Assembly (NCBI GenBank): GCA_013115135.1 | Contig: JABANP010000013.1 | Location: forward strand, 62,001 to 126,000 | Direction of reading: 5' to 3' | DNA length: 64,000 nucleotides | Source: Perkinsus olseni | Taxonomy: Eukaryota; Perkinsozoa; Perkinsida; Perkinsidae | Shown: positions 51,728-62,376 of the stretch, one piece after another | Position numbering within the stretch: the first letter of the stretch is position 1 | Layout: every line of letters begins with the position of its first letter | The notes under the pieces: model-generated | Seen by the model: only the letters and a program-made list of their open reading frames with translations | Databases searched by the model: none | What the model was told of the DNA's origin: nothing | Position numbers and translations under genes: made by a program

Positions 51728-54546
51728 TCACAAACATATCCGACATAAGGGTACAGAAATAATACCGACTACCACAGTAAGGCCCAATCCTAGCTTGGCG
51801 AAGTCACTAAAAGCATAACCAGCGACAGCATAGACCATCAGGTTAGTCTGATATGATATCGGACTCAGGAACTGGCACCCCGCTCCCACCATCAGAGGCC
51901 CAAGGCACTGATGCACAGGCAGACCCATCTGATGGGCTACTGATACGCAGACTGGGAAGAGCAGTACGACCACTGCAGTAGCGTGGAATACCACACCTAG
52001 CAGACAAGTGGCTGCAAAGATGGCGCCGAGGACTCCAATGGCGCCCAGCGGGGACATCAACCCTACTAGGGCTTGAGCCAAGACTCGGGCGACGTGCGTC
52101 TTAGCCATGGCTTTGCCCACACCGAAGGCCCCAACGATGGTCATAACGGTCCTAATATTGACAGCAGCAATCGCCTTGGTCAAGGGAAGACAATCGAATA
52201 GGACCAGCAGGAAGGAGGCCGTCATGCTAGCCTGTAGCAATGGTAGTGTGTTGGTGGCGACCAGTAGTACCATACCCAACACTATCCCTCCTGAGATCCA
52301 CATCAACCTAACACCATCTACAGTCGACTTATCCTCCTTGGTGTCAAACGGCTTCAGTCGACTGATCACAGCGAAGTGTCCAGTCCCTGAGAACTGCTCA
52401 GCGAACCCTGATGGCGCTTCAACGATAAGGCCATCACCAACAGCCAATCGCCAACTCTTCTCGTCCATCTCCGACTGCAACAGCCTCACTACAGACTCCT
52501 GCTCTGGCTCCATCTCATTCCCAGGGAGGGGGGTGTACGCGACCGCGCGCCCGGGAATCGTCGCTCCCACGCCGCCATAAGCAACGTTCGGGGCAATTTC
52601 TGATTCAGAGAACGTCCGAGCGCTAGGCCTCGACCTAAGGTGCGCCGTCCGTGCCGTAGGAGTCAGATTCTTCATGCGTCTCTTGGACACGACAACTTGG
52701 CGGTTGTTGTCCTTCTGCACCAGCTGAAGATCGTGTGGACGAATCGCAACGATCTGGCCACCGTAGAGCTTACGCGTGTTGGCATTGACGATAGGTTGAC
52801 CGATAAGAGGGCACAGGCCATCCAAGACCACCTCAAACAGCTCCGTATTCTGAGCCTTGCCGCCGAAGTTACCACCCGTGGACAGCTCCCCAGAGTCCCT
52901 CGTCAAGAGCCCAACTCGACCATCGTCTTGGAGCTTCACTACAGTATCGGCCGAGCAGTAGATGTGCAACACGTCATACGGTTGCAGTATGAAGTCAGGA
53001 CTCGGCCGCCCACGCTCACCGAGGCGCTCAATCTCCACTATATCCTGAGGGCAGTCGAGCAGGTCGTACAGACCGGACTCCGCTAGCGTCTTGCCGTCGA
53101 GTGACAAACCCGTGACTTGAGCTGACACAACGAACTTCTTGGAGCTGAGCAGAGACTCCTGCTTTGGGAGAAGCCGATGGTCTGGTCCGTCTCCGTTGGC
53201 CAAGGCTCGTGCTTTCGGCATCCGGTCCTTGAAGACCAGTGGCACAGCTATAACGATGTAGAGGAAGGCTCCTGCGGTGGCGGGGAGAATGAGTGGGGCC
53301 ATGGCGAAGTTCTCGAAGGGCTCATAGTGGCCATCGACGAGCAGGCCTTGGGTGATCAGATTGCTCGACGTCGAGAAGATGGCGAATACACCCGAAATGA
53401 GGAGAATATAGGATAAGGGCATCAGAAGCAGCCCCTGATCCCAGCCTATGTCCTTCGACCATTTCTGTACGACGGGCAGGAGGACACCCATCACAGCTGT
53501 ATTCGATACACAAATATTCAACAACACCGCCGGGAGGAACAGTCTCAGCATGGCCATTGGAAGGGTCTTCGGGTGGCCCAACAGACCACCATCTATGAAG
53601 ATGTACTCGACTACCCCTGTGTTCTTCACCGCAGCGGATATGATCAGTAACACTGCCACAGACAGGACGACGTCGTTGGAGAAAAACCATCCCAAGCCTC
53701 CTTGTTGTCCAATACCCCAGTCAGCGTGAGTGCCAGAGTGGACCCCATCATCACACCGTCCGCAGGGTACTGCATGATGAGGAGGGCTAGGGCAGTACAT
53801 GTGACCGCTACGGAGACGTACGACCTTCCGTCCAGCAGAGGTGAGCCGACTTTGAGTATCCAGCAGACGAGGCAGCCCACATAGACCATGGCGAAGAAGA
53901 CGATTGCTTTAAAGTAGCGAAGAATCGTCTTCACCTTCATCTCACGTTCTCGCGGTTTCTCCTCTTCCGCCGCGTACCGCTCGACAAAGTCCCCAACATG
54001 CACGCTGGCAGTACGCTGGTGCGACGAGACCAACCTGTTGACGTCAAGAGGAGCACCTCTGGACTTCTGATAGGAGGTCGAGTAGTCCAAGACAGCAGCC
54101 AGACGATCGGCAGCTTGGCTGAAGGTGCAGTGCTGAATCTCTCGCAGTATGTCCCTCATGAGGCTAGCGTCACCCCCACCCTCCTCAATGGTTCGAAGAA
54201 GCCCTGGTCTTATAACCAATTTATCATACTTCTTCGCAATTTTCCGAAGGCCTTCGGAATTCAACTGCGCGAAATTTTCGAGGTCCCTGACCCTCTGGAC
54301 GAACGCCGAGAAATCATCTTTACTGTCGGGGTCCACGGACCTAGCCTCCTGTACCACCTCCTCTTCCTGCATCTTATAGAACTCCTCGACTCTCACCATG
54401 TCCAACTTGAGCTCCTCCAGGAACCGCTCATTACCGGTGTTGTTGTTGACGATATCCTTGAGGATGGCCTTCAATCGATGGTAGTTCATATAATAGGGCC
54501 GCCATGCTATGACCCGATGGTCGTGAAGATACTGTCCAAACTTCAT
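51728..54546 (-). CDS. SPX-domain anion transporter (SLC13/SAC1-like with TrkA_C domains), one frame break
   Basis: An intron-free membrane transporter. ATG 54546 gives the canonical SPX start MKFGQYLHDHRVIAWRPYY; the SPX domain (inositol-polyphosphate sensor) covers about residues 1-190, including LRKIAKKYDKL. Membrane spans follow, with the SLC13-type motif ICVSNTAVMGVLLPVVQKW, two TrkA_C/RCK-C-like cytosolic domains (around VTGLSLDGKTLAESGLYDLL and FEVVLDGLCPLIGQPIVNA) and a second transmembrane half ending PISYQTNLMVYAVAGYAFSD. The stop is at 51728-51730. The order matches SAC1-like sulfate/phosphate/carboxylate transporters fused to SPX. Between EAWDGF and SNDVVLSVAVLL the frame shifts: a T run of five (plus-strand A run at 53682-53686) appears one base short. 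This could be assembly error or a real lesion. With the frame joined the protein would be about 940 residues. Confidence 0.88.
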
Positions 54547-55490
54547 AGTGGAAGAGTAGAACAACAACAACAAACCCTAGTCGAGGACGGAGTAGCGGAA
54601 GCGGTCAATTCACAGTCGATTGTAATGATGCTCAGACGGGCGCTTTGTGATACTTCGGAGAGATATTAGCAAGGTTGACCTGTTCTGTATCCTTTACGGT
54701 TGACCTTAAGATACTTGTTATCCAGCTTGACCGACTACGAGCGGCGTTATCAAGTCACGGAGCATTGAAGAAGAACTCATTCCCAACCAAAGAGATCGAT
54801 GACTCGGGCGCGCGCGAATCGAAATTTTGGCCGCGAAGGGAAGGAAAGGTTGAAGACGACCACAGTTCGAGCGGGGTGCGACTTAGAGTCGTAGTAGCGT
54901 TGATGTGTAGTAGATGTGAAGGGGTTTAGTGGACAGAGTACGGCTGAGAAGAGTCGGGTTACAGAGGGGATAGAGATACACCATAGTTATCGATCTCAGC
55001 GCAATATCCAACGCTAAGAACAGAATCGAGGAATCTTAAGGTTGAGCTGGCAAGATGCAAATGAGGTCAGGACCATAACCGGGTCGTCTGCTACGTGCAT
55101 GAGCTTGTGGAGTACCGAACGCTGTGTCACCGGTCTCAAGAGGGTCCGTTCAGACTTAGCTTTGGTCGCTAAACCTTGTGAGTGTTGCACAAACGATGCC
55201 TTCAGCCTGTTTTATCAATGATAACGCGTTGCGACATGCCCCCTCGACCTACAGCCGACCATACTAGACACCAACAGCACCACCAGCAAGAAGGGCCCTC
55301 AGCTGCAGCAGTGATGACACACTCTGACACCCTTCATGACATCATGCAAGAGTCGAAGATATTTCAAGCTATCTTGCTCGGACATCAGGAATATCATCAA
55401 CCTAACAAGCTTACCTCCGACGATGGTACCATCTCGCCGGTAGCATGTGGTTGATGATGTTGGCTACTTTATGCAGATACTCATCAGACC
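54547..55490. other. Intergenic, possible 5' exons of plus-strand gene
   Basis: A plus-strand frame at 55236-55454 reads MPPRPTADHTRHQQHHQQEG and HDIMQESKIFQAILLGHQEY and could be an exon of the gene that follows. No family is recognised and no clean junction is seen. The rest has no visible feature. Confidence 0.3.
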
Positions 55491-55898
55491 CTACCTCTGC
55501 CATATTCCCTCGTCTACATCGACAACACCGACTCTCGGCCATCCAAGCAGCCACGCTTAGGACTGCCCTACACAGCAGAGCTCGAGGATGGTGATGATTT
55601 TCAGGATTCCTTCCTCCCATTGGAGGCATCACCTGAGATCCACATACCCGAGAGCCCCAGACTGTGCTGCCTCAGCGAGTCCTTGTCTGATGTACCCGAG
55701 CTGCTACTGCCACCGGTCTGTCAAGATACTCGTCGCGCACAGCGAAGAACCGGTCTCAGGAGGGTGGTCGATCGCAGACGATTGGTGGACAGGAGAAGGA
55801 GGATGATAAGGAGTTTCGGATTGGCCGAGGCTAGAGAGTCTGAGAGGCATCTTTCCGGGGTCAAGCGGCCAGCTGCGCACAGCGAAGATTGTTATTAG
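55491..55898 (+). CDS. Basic hypothetical protein, last exon
   Basis: After a CATCAG splice-like site the plus-strand frame reads LPLPYSLVYIDNTDSRPSKQ, then LEDGDDFQDSFLPLEASPEI and LSESLSDVPELLLPPVC, becoming strongly basic (RRVVDRRRLVDRRRRMIRSF) before the stop at 55898. Two copies of the GCGCACAGCGAAG motif fall inside this frame (55735 and 55875), encoding AQR and AHSED. The acidic-to-basic layout is suggestive of a nuclear regulatory protein, but I cannot place it in a family. Confidence 0.45.
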   Translation, partial: LPLPYSLVYIDNTDSRPSKQPRLGLPYTAELEDGDDFQDSFLPLEASPEIHIPESPRLCCLSESLSDVPELLLPPVCQDTRRAQRRTGLRRVVDRRRLVDRRRRMIRSFGLAEARESERHLSGVKRPAAHSEDCY

Positions 55899-56160
55899 AT
55901 GTCGCCTGGTTTGATCGTTTGATTATTACCGATCGTCACATCCAGTGACATTCGGATCCTGATTGATTTCTGTATCATAGAGATGATATCTTTGCGCACG
56001 CGAAAGATTTCTCTCTACCCGGCGGTTGCTTCTTCTTCTTCTTCCTCTAGTGGCAGGTCTGAGGCTGCACTGTACGTCAACAACGTTTCCTAAAGCTGTC
56101 CCCGACTCTCGTTGCTGCATCAATTCTACAACCAACTCCTTCCTGTATTGCAGTTTGCTG
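55899..56160. other. Spacer or 5' region, no gene called
   Basis: Short frames only, including a Ser-rich one near 56030. It may hold 5' sequence of the following gene. Confidence 0.35.
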
Positions 56161-56166
56161 CTGCCA

Positions 56167-56773
56167 ATGGGCAACCGCCTCTCGACGCCATCATCTGGTC
56201 AGGCTGCCACTGAGGGCATATTCAGGGGGTTCACTCGAGAATATTCGTCACCGGACTGTTCTTGGCGATGTGATCTCCACAGTCGTCTGCCTACGGACCA
56301 GATGCCCCCTCTAAAGGCAGCTCACAGCCAGCGTCTCTGCGAGCGTTAAAGTCCCTGCCAATTGCCCCGCAGGTATCACCATGGAGGCAGAGGCTGTCAC
56401 CACGCAACTTGCCAAGTCGCTTTGCCGATCTCTGGCTAGCACTGCCGGTAACCATGCCTTGGGTATTGCGGATTCTTCCGTCACCACCTCGACCACTAGA
56501 ACCTGTACGCAGTGCGCATCCTCTCGATCCTGGTGCTGGTTTTTGGCTGTAGCCGCCGGTTTGACGGCCTCCGCGGGTTTGGGGGCAGTGGTGGCGCTCT
56601 ACTGGATGGGAGTTGGAAGGGACGAGGTGAAGTCCAAGCTCACGACTAGCCTTGATAGGATACTGGGGAAATCTTCGCTGTGCGCTGAGGCTAGGGATTC
56701 TCCTGTCTCCTCCTCGGAAGACCACAGCCCAAATGCTGCTGGTAGTACAGACGGATGGGATAAGGTATATTGA
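56167..56773 (+). CDS. Small membrane protein or 5' exons of the coiled-coil gene
   Basis: A plus-strand frame from 56167 begins MGNRLSTPSSGQAATEGI, with Gly-2 suitable for N-myristoylation, and runs to 56349. A GCCCCGCAG splice-like site leads into the frame from 56381, MEAEAVTTQLAKSLCRSLAS, which has one membrane span (WFLAVAAGLTASAGLGAVV) and ends GSTDGWDK before a GTATATTG splice-like site at 56765. It could be the N-terminal part of the coiled-coil protein at 56982 through an intron of about 215 nt, although the phase of that join is not clean. Alternatively it is a separate small protein stopping at 56773. Confidence 0.45.
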
Positions 56774-56981
56774 GGAATCGGTAGGTCGGCTAAGACTGCA
56801 AGATATCCTATTATTGAGTGTAATTACCTGCTCTCAAGAGCTTTTTGCATCTGTATTTTTATCATTCCGCCGTTCTTGTGTCGGCAATCCACCAAAACGG
56901 CGTCATGTTTCTCGAGGATCTCGATGCTTGCAAGGCTGTGATAATCATCATCTGTTAGTTCACCCTCCTCATCCTCCTTCA

Positions 56982-58343
56982 ATGTGGAACCATCACCTCC
57001 CTCCCTGGGTAGCTCCCCTCGTCGAGCGCGCCACAACCAACGTCATCACCGAGGTCGAACGCGTCGGCCAAAAGGTTGCTGCGACCATCGTCCCCAAGAT
57101 TCTCGAGAGTAACACCGCGATTGGTCAGAAGTTGGACGACAAGACGGCTGCGATGGTCCGCGCTAACTTCGAGGCAAGTGAGCAGGTTGTCAAGCAACTC
57201 AGCGCTCAGATGGCCCGAGCTAACGGCGACATCGCCGATAGGGTCGTCCAATCGCTCATCGAGCGCCCTGAAATTATCGCCGCCTTGCAGCAGCACGACG
57301 GTGGTGGAGCAGCTTCGAGTGGCGGAGTGACCGAGGCGAGACTGAAGGAGATCGTCGAGGCTGTCGCCAGGGAGGAGCGGCAGCAGTTAAAGCTTTTGGC
57401 CAAGGACGTTGAGGTCATGCTCGACGATCTGAAAGTCATGCACAATCAACCCGCAAGTGGTGAGTTGACGGCGAAGTTGGCGGAGATCGATGAGAATATC
57501 CAAAATGTGGTTAAGGAAGTGTCTGCGGAGGTTGGGGAGCAATCGAGCATCACCTTTGCTCAGCTCGAGAGGCTCAACGACAATTTAGAATCGCTGAATG
57601 AGATGCTTCATAGCATCGCTACGGCCGAGGCACGACATGCAGAAGATCTGCAGCGACTGGAGGTCTCCATACAGGAGATCAAGGCGGAGCAGACTGAGCT
57701 ATTGGGTGAAATCAAGGACAGTACTGATGGAAGGGGGTTTGAGGAACCCCAAGAGAGCAAGATTGGGCAAGATCACAGGTTATCTGATCTCCAGCGGAGT
57801 ATCAATTTGTTGAAGTCGTATATCTATATTTTGAGCTCGGCCGCGGTGGTTGGCATTCTGTTGCTCATCCATAATACTAACGTGATGCATCAATTGGCGG
57901 ACTTCTCCCAGGACATCGATGGCTCCCTGCAGTACGTCGCCTCCAGTCTTGGTCGTCAAGCTGCTGCCCTTGCTCATCAAACAGAGGCTGTTGAGGCTCT
58001 CGACCAGTCCGTTAAGAATCCTAATGGTGGTGATGCTTCTGCTGTTGACGGCCAAAAAGACGTCAAAAAGCAGAAATTGTTCGACGACAATTGGAGCTAC
58101 TGGACGATGACAGGCGTTCTACTAGCCTGGACCGTCTGGCTTGCTGATGAGTATTTATGCGGTGGTAAGTGGACTTGGGTGAAGAACATCGATTCTCCCC
58201 CTCCAACGACGACGACGACTGGTCTCGAGAACATCTCGAGTGCTGCCAGCGATGGTGGTGGAAGTGCTGTGGTGGATGCTGTTGGAGACGCTGCTGTCAG
58301 TATTGCTGATACGGAATTGTCGCCCGATTGGAGCATTCAGTGA
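56982..58343 (+). CDS. Coiled-coil membrane protein, unknown function
   Basis: The plus-strand ATG at 56982 (MWNHHLPPWVAPLVERATTN) begins a 453-codon frame with no internal intron. Residues about 15-250 are predominantly helical heptad-type sequence (IPKILESNTAIGQKLDDK, AKLAEIDENIQNVVKEVSAE, LEVSIQEIKAEQTELLGEIK). A membrane span follows (SYIYILSSAAVVGILLLI), then a luminal or cytosolic segment, a second hydrophobic stretch (WTMTGVLLAWTVWLADEYL) and a Thr/Ser/Gly-rich tail. It resembles tethering or scaffold proteins in form only. The frame also reads open upstream to 56652, where the sequence is less helix-like, so an upstream exon may exist. No named family is recognised. Confidence 0.7.
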   Translation: MWNHHLPPWVAPLVERATTNVITEVERVGQKVAATIVPKILESNTAIGQKLDDKTAAMVRANFEASEQVVKQLSAQMARANGDIADRVVQSLIERPEIIAALQQHDGGGAASSGGVTEARLKEIVEAVAREERQQLKLLAKDVEVMLDDLKVMHNQPASGELTAKLAEIDENIQNVVKEVSAEVGEQSSITFAQLERLNDNLESLNEMLHSIATAEARHAEDLQRLEVSIQEIKAEQTELLGEIKDSTDGRGFEEPQESKIGQDHRLSDLQRSINLLKSYIYILSSAAVVGILLLIHNTNVMHQLADFSQDIDGSLQYVASSLGRQAAALAHQTEAVEALDQSVKNPNGGDASAVDGQKDVKKQKLFDDNWSYWTMTGVLLAWTVWLADEYLCGGKWTWVKNIDSPPPTTTTTGLENISSAASDGGGSAVVDAVGDAAVSIADTELSPDWSIQ

Positions 58344-59075
58344 TGATTATGATTATGATGATAATTTGCACCATTATTCTTATCTGCAGTATGAGGTCAA
58401 CAACAACGCTGTCATGAACCTGTGGTCTGTGACGACGAAGACGACGACCTCCGATGATTAAGTTTTTATTTCATCTTCTAGTAGTACTACGAGTTGGCAG
58501 CCCCCATCATCCGGACATCCGGTTATGAGTATTGAATGGTAATGATGATAATCAGAGACGATGTTATTCTCATTAATTTTGTCATATGCCCATCACTTGT
58601 CGCGTTAAGTCATCCCTTCAAGGGAGTCTCTCTGCAGACACCCGTCTGATATCTCAAGACGACCGGATGCGGAGGACAGCTTTTTGTTTGCCAGGCCGAG
58701 ATAGAATTCGAATTGACATTCCACTGCTGTCTATGGTCTTCAACATGGAGAGACAAATAACACCGGTTCTTCCCTCGGAGTGTCTTCATGTGTTGCTCAG
58801 GAATAGGTGACACAACGTCCTGCATGAAACGCTTGATTATCGAAGAAGGCAAGCAGTGGACGTCGTAACTATTGCGTCTCGTTGGTGAACACCATTACCC
58901 TACAAGAAAGTGGCAGTCGTTAATTCTAGGAAGCCACCGCAAGGGGGTTTGAGTGACCGAATTCACTGCCACTGACGAACACAATAGGTGTGGAGTGAAG
59001 AGACAGTGGTACGTAAAAGCGCATAGGGGGGCACTACGCTGTGGTTTGAACGTTTGAGAGGAACACATGGGGTAC
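58344..59075. other. Intergenic between convergent genes, no gene seen
   Basis: Between the coiled-coil gene stop and the MATE gene stop. Two overlapping short frames at 58586-58852 lack motifs. No hairpin terminator or RNA gene noticed. Confidence 0.5.
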
Positions 59076-61233
59076 TTATACAGCAGCACCGGCACCAGCG
59101 GCCTCCTCCTCATTCAACAGGGGACTGCTAGCCGCCTTCAACCTGAGCAGAAGTGATCATACTCGCAAGTGGCTACCCACCACGAGGGTTACTTTTCTTC
59201 CTTCTCGCGTCTATCCAGAGCCGCCTGGGCACATTTGTCGAAGTCACAACGGTAGATGATCAGACCGTAACTGATGGTTATCAATAATGGTATTAATTTA
59301 TCGGAAAATGACTTACGCTGTACAAGTGATGGCCATGCCGACGACCGAGGCCCACCAGATACCGGGAACGCCCATTGCCGGGATGACGCCCCACCCGAAG
59401 GCGAAGACGTAACTGAAAAGGGATGATGTGAAGGGCTGCATCGACGCGAGAGACGCACCCAAGAGGCAGTCGGATGAGGAGCATAGCGAGCAGCTTGTAG
59501 GTCGATGCTCGGCCCTGAAGTAGTGAATGACGGTCGAAGATGTTAGGGAGACTAACCTGGAGCGCGCATCCTCGAAGGACTCCCTCCTGGCAAGCCTGCA
59601 TGGCGTCGAAAATGCAGAAGACCGAGACGGCCAAAAGAGCGGGGCATAGGATAGAAAGGACCTGAGGAAGTGATGGTATCTTTGAGGTATCTACCAGTCG
59701 TGGATAGTGATGATGCTACCGCAGGATCACGGCTGTAGAGGTAGGCGACGTAGTAACGGAAGTTGCACATAAGGATGGCGACCAGGATGAAGCAGGCGAG
59801 GGTCCCTCTGATGATCTTCCGATTGAAGAGGTGAGCGGTACGGACATCACCGCCACCCAAGGCGTTGCCTGAGGAAATAATGGTGAACGACGTTCAGTGG
59901 CAGTGGGCTCCGACTCACCGACGAGGGCACTCGCACTCTGGCTGATACCACAGGGTCCCATATAGATGATGGAGACGATGTTAGATGCGGCAACGTGGGC
60001 AGCCAAGGACATGGGGCCGACCCACCCGGCGAACACCGACTGGACCTCATAGGCCCACCATTCGCTCCACATGAGGAGGGCGGAGGGGATGGCGAGAGCG
60101 ACGAACTCCCACAGGTTGTGGAGGCTCTCCGGAGTCCAGCCGTGTGCGTGGGTCTCGGGATGCCAGAGGGCTGCGTAGAGCTCCAGAAGGATGAATCTGC
60201 CCCACTGAGTGCAGGTCATGGCAATACCGACACCGTAGGCACCGAAGTGGAACCTGGGGAGTGACCAAATGGAGTCGAGAGGAGGGCGGAAGGGAGGCCG
60301 CTCACTTAAAGAGGAAGAGCCAACAGAAGAGGGCGTGGCCGCATCCAGTGATGGCGTTGACGTAGAGGGGCGCCTCAGGCAGTCTGTGAGATCTGAGACG
60401 GAGATGGTGACGAGTCTTTCGGTTGAATGCCGTGATCACCTCAAGAAACTGCACATGGCGTTGTACATGAAGAATGGCCAGAGACCCCAGTTCATGCCCC
60501 GGACGTAACTGAATGATGGCAGCCGTACGGAGCCGAGAAGATACCATCGTCCGCCTTACTCAGCTGCCAGCTTTGATGTTAGTGGATCCTGATTCATCCA
60601 GAGGAGGATAGGTTCAGTGTAGAACCTGAAGAGGGCTCATTTCGAGGCACTTGAGGGGCGGCAAGAAGAGCATTACATAACAATGAAGCAAGGAACGAAG
60701 GCAATGGTGCCGACGATACGGGCACGATTGAAGTAGATGAGCCCCAGGTGGGGGTTGCCAGCACCGACTGCCTGGCTGACCAGGGTATCGAGGACCTGCA
60801 CGAGCCCTCGTTCAACTGTGATAAGGCGACGTTGAAGATTGTTGGAGGATTTGTTATATTCACCACTCAGAATCGAACCCGGATTAGCGCGTTGGAGAAC
60901 CGACGGACAAACCACTGGACCAAACTGCTACTTACAGACATGAGTCCGACTCCGATACTGAATCCGAACACATTTTGGATGACTGATCCAAGACCAATCG
61001 CACCAAGCATGTTGGAGTCATTGGTGGCCGACACGAAGAAGATAGTAATAACGAATATAGAGTACCTGCGGACACCAGCGCCATACCACTTCTTTCGTTA
61101 ATCATCTAGTAGACTGTCCCTAGTACATGACGAGGAAGCTGATCATGTTGGGGATGGCCAGCTGCATTATCTGTACAAATGGCGACTTCTTGTTCGCCTT
61201 CTCGAGACGACTTTCACCAGACGAGGAGGCCAT
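59076..61233 (-). CDS. MATE family multidrug/toxin exporter
   Basis: A multi-exon minus-strand gene for a 12-span cation-coupled antiporter. ATG 61233 opens MASSSGESRLEKANKKSPFV, then the first span IMQLAIPNMISFLVM. Next comes SVIQNVFGFSIGVGLMS, an intron of about 140 nt, and the family signature LDTLVSQAVGAGNPHLGLIY. Later exons carry YEVQSVFAGWVGPMSLAAHV, IVSIIYMGPCGISQSASALV and the second-half motif GGGDVRTAHLFNRKIIRGTL. The C-terminal exon spans the last helix and ends RCDFDKCAQAALDRREKEE, which splices to KAASSPLLNEEEAAGAG and the stop at 59076. Motif order and length are normal, so the protein is probably functional. Substrate cannot be inferred. The intron after GLMS contains a nearly complete tRNA-like sequence. 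Confidence 0.88.
60861..60931 (-). tRNA. Nearly full-length tRNA-like sequence inside a MATE intron
   Basis: On the gene strand the intron (60796-60935, GTAAGTAG to GTGCAG) carries an A-box-like TTTGGTCCAGTGGTTTG, an anticodon-arm-like segment with TTCTCCA in the loop position (CTC, Glu-like), and a B box CCGGGTTCGATTCTG. Acceptor pairing is poor. It is likely a tRNA-derived pseudogene embedded in the intron, and a possible longer relative of the short T-arm introns. Confidence 0.5.
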
Positions 61234-61647
61234 TGGTATAAAGCAGCTTCTGTCGTCTAACTAAAGCAAGACGTATCTTCAGGTTGCTCACGTAAGATAC
61301 AGAAAAGGCAATCTTGGTCGTTGCGGAACTGGCCTATGGCGACTGTCTATTCGGCATCAATGTTCCGCCATTGAACGTCCCCAAGCTCCGTCCGAAATCC
61401 TCTCTCTCCTTGTGGTTCCAAAGTTAACCACCTGCCTCGTCGAGGGCCCGGACGGCAGAGCCACTCACATTAGCCCAGTGCCCGACTTTAACGTTAGGAT
61501 TCTAACACAAATTTTGACCTGCGGAAAAGAATCTCAGTTACCTCTTCTGCCTTCGACTGACAATGTAAATCGATCGTATAGGCGCGCGCTTTCTACAAGT
61601 CGTTTTCGTTCACTTGAAGAGACAAATGAAGTGTCAATCACCTCGTC
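61234..61647. other. Intergenic between divergent MATE and LEA-like genes
   Basis: Shared upstream region of about 414 nt. I see no clear TATA-like or operator element. Confidence 0.5.
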
Positions 61648-62376
61648 ATGGTTGAACTCGAGAACCTGAACTTACTGGAGGGGATTGAGAAGGTTGCTAC
61701 TGCCGTACCGGCGATCCCTGAGGCCTTCAGAGCCTCCACACGAGAGGTGTATGATCGTGTCCGTGATGCTGCTGAGACTGCCGACCACCGAAGTCGAAAG
61801 TCAGCCGTCATCTGCGCCGTCTTCCTCACCGTCGTCATCGCCGTTTACTTGTTCGTTTTCGTCTTCTCGCAGAGCATCACTGCGAAAGCGGTAAATCAGA
61901 CAAGATGGTCTGTAAGGCGGCTTGAGGTCGCCAATAAGACCGACTGCAGTCTTCACGATTGGGCAGAATTGTGCATGCGTGCAGTGATGGATCTCGACAT
62001 CACCAATGACGGCTTCTTCGATCTATCCGTCATGGGCACGAGCCTTACGCTCGAAGTACACGGTCGACTTTCCCCTGACCAGAAGATGGCCCGACATGAG
62101 CTCGGACGAGCGTATCTTCCCGAGGTCCACCTGCCCGCCCGTTCCACTACCAATATCACCGTGCGACAGTTCTGGCCGATTGCCTCGATGGCAGTTTACT
62201 CTCTTCTTCGAGATAAAGTCATGAGTGGTCGAATCACAGAACTTGAGTTTGATGGTTTTCTTGATGCGCGTCTTCTAGGCGTCAAAACTTCCGATATTCA
62301 CCTTCGCCACAAACGAGCCCGATTGAATAACACGGCTCTTAATCTCACCATGCCAGACTCTGTCAATCAAAGATGA
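61648..62376 (+). CDS. Single-pass membrane protein with LEA-14-like domain
   Basis: An intact single-exon frame of 242 codons starting MVELENLNLLEGIEKVATAV. One strong membrane span lies at about residues 52-75 (AVICAVFLTVVIAVYLFVFV). The outer or luminal part has the LEA_2/WHy pattern: a strand such as MDLDITNDGFFDLSVMGTSL, the FxxxV-type LTLEVHGRLS, and YLPEVHLPARSTTNITVRQF. Several N-x-S/T sites suggest exposure to the secretory lumen. Proteins of this form (NDR1/HIN1-like in plants) are membrane tethered and often stress related; applying that here is inference. The gene is divergent from MATE. Confidence 0.72.
   Translation: MVELENLNLLEGIEKVATAVPAIPEAFRASTREVYDRVRDAAETADHRSRKSAVICAVFLTVVIAVYLFVFVFSQSITAKAVNQTRWSVRRLEVANKTDCSLHDWAELCMRAVMDLDITNDGFFDLSVMGTSLTLEVHGRLSPDQKMARHELGRAYLPEVHLPARSTTNITVRQFWPIASMAVYSLLRDKVMSGRITELEFDGFLDARLLGVKTSDIHLRHKRARLNNTALNLTMPDSVNQR

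Noticed and set aside
52107..53086. Plus-strand ORFs of about 150 codons
   Set aside because: Antisense to the SPX transporter coding sequence; mirror frames of a membrane protein.
55491..55898. Cohesin kleisin (RAD21-like) identity for the basic protein
   Set aside because: The Arg-rich stretch and acidic segments are only suggestive; no N- or C-terminal kleisin motif could be read.
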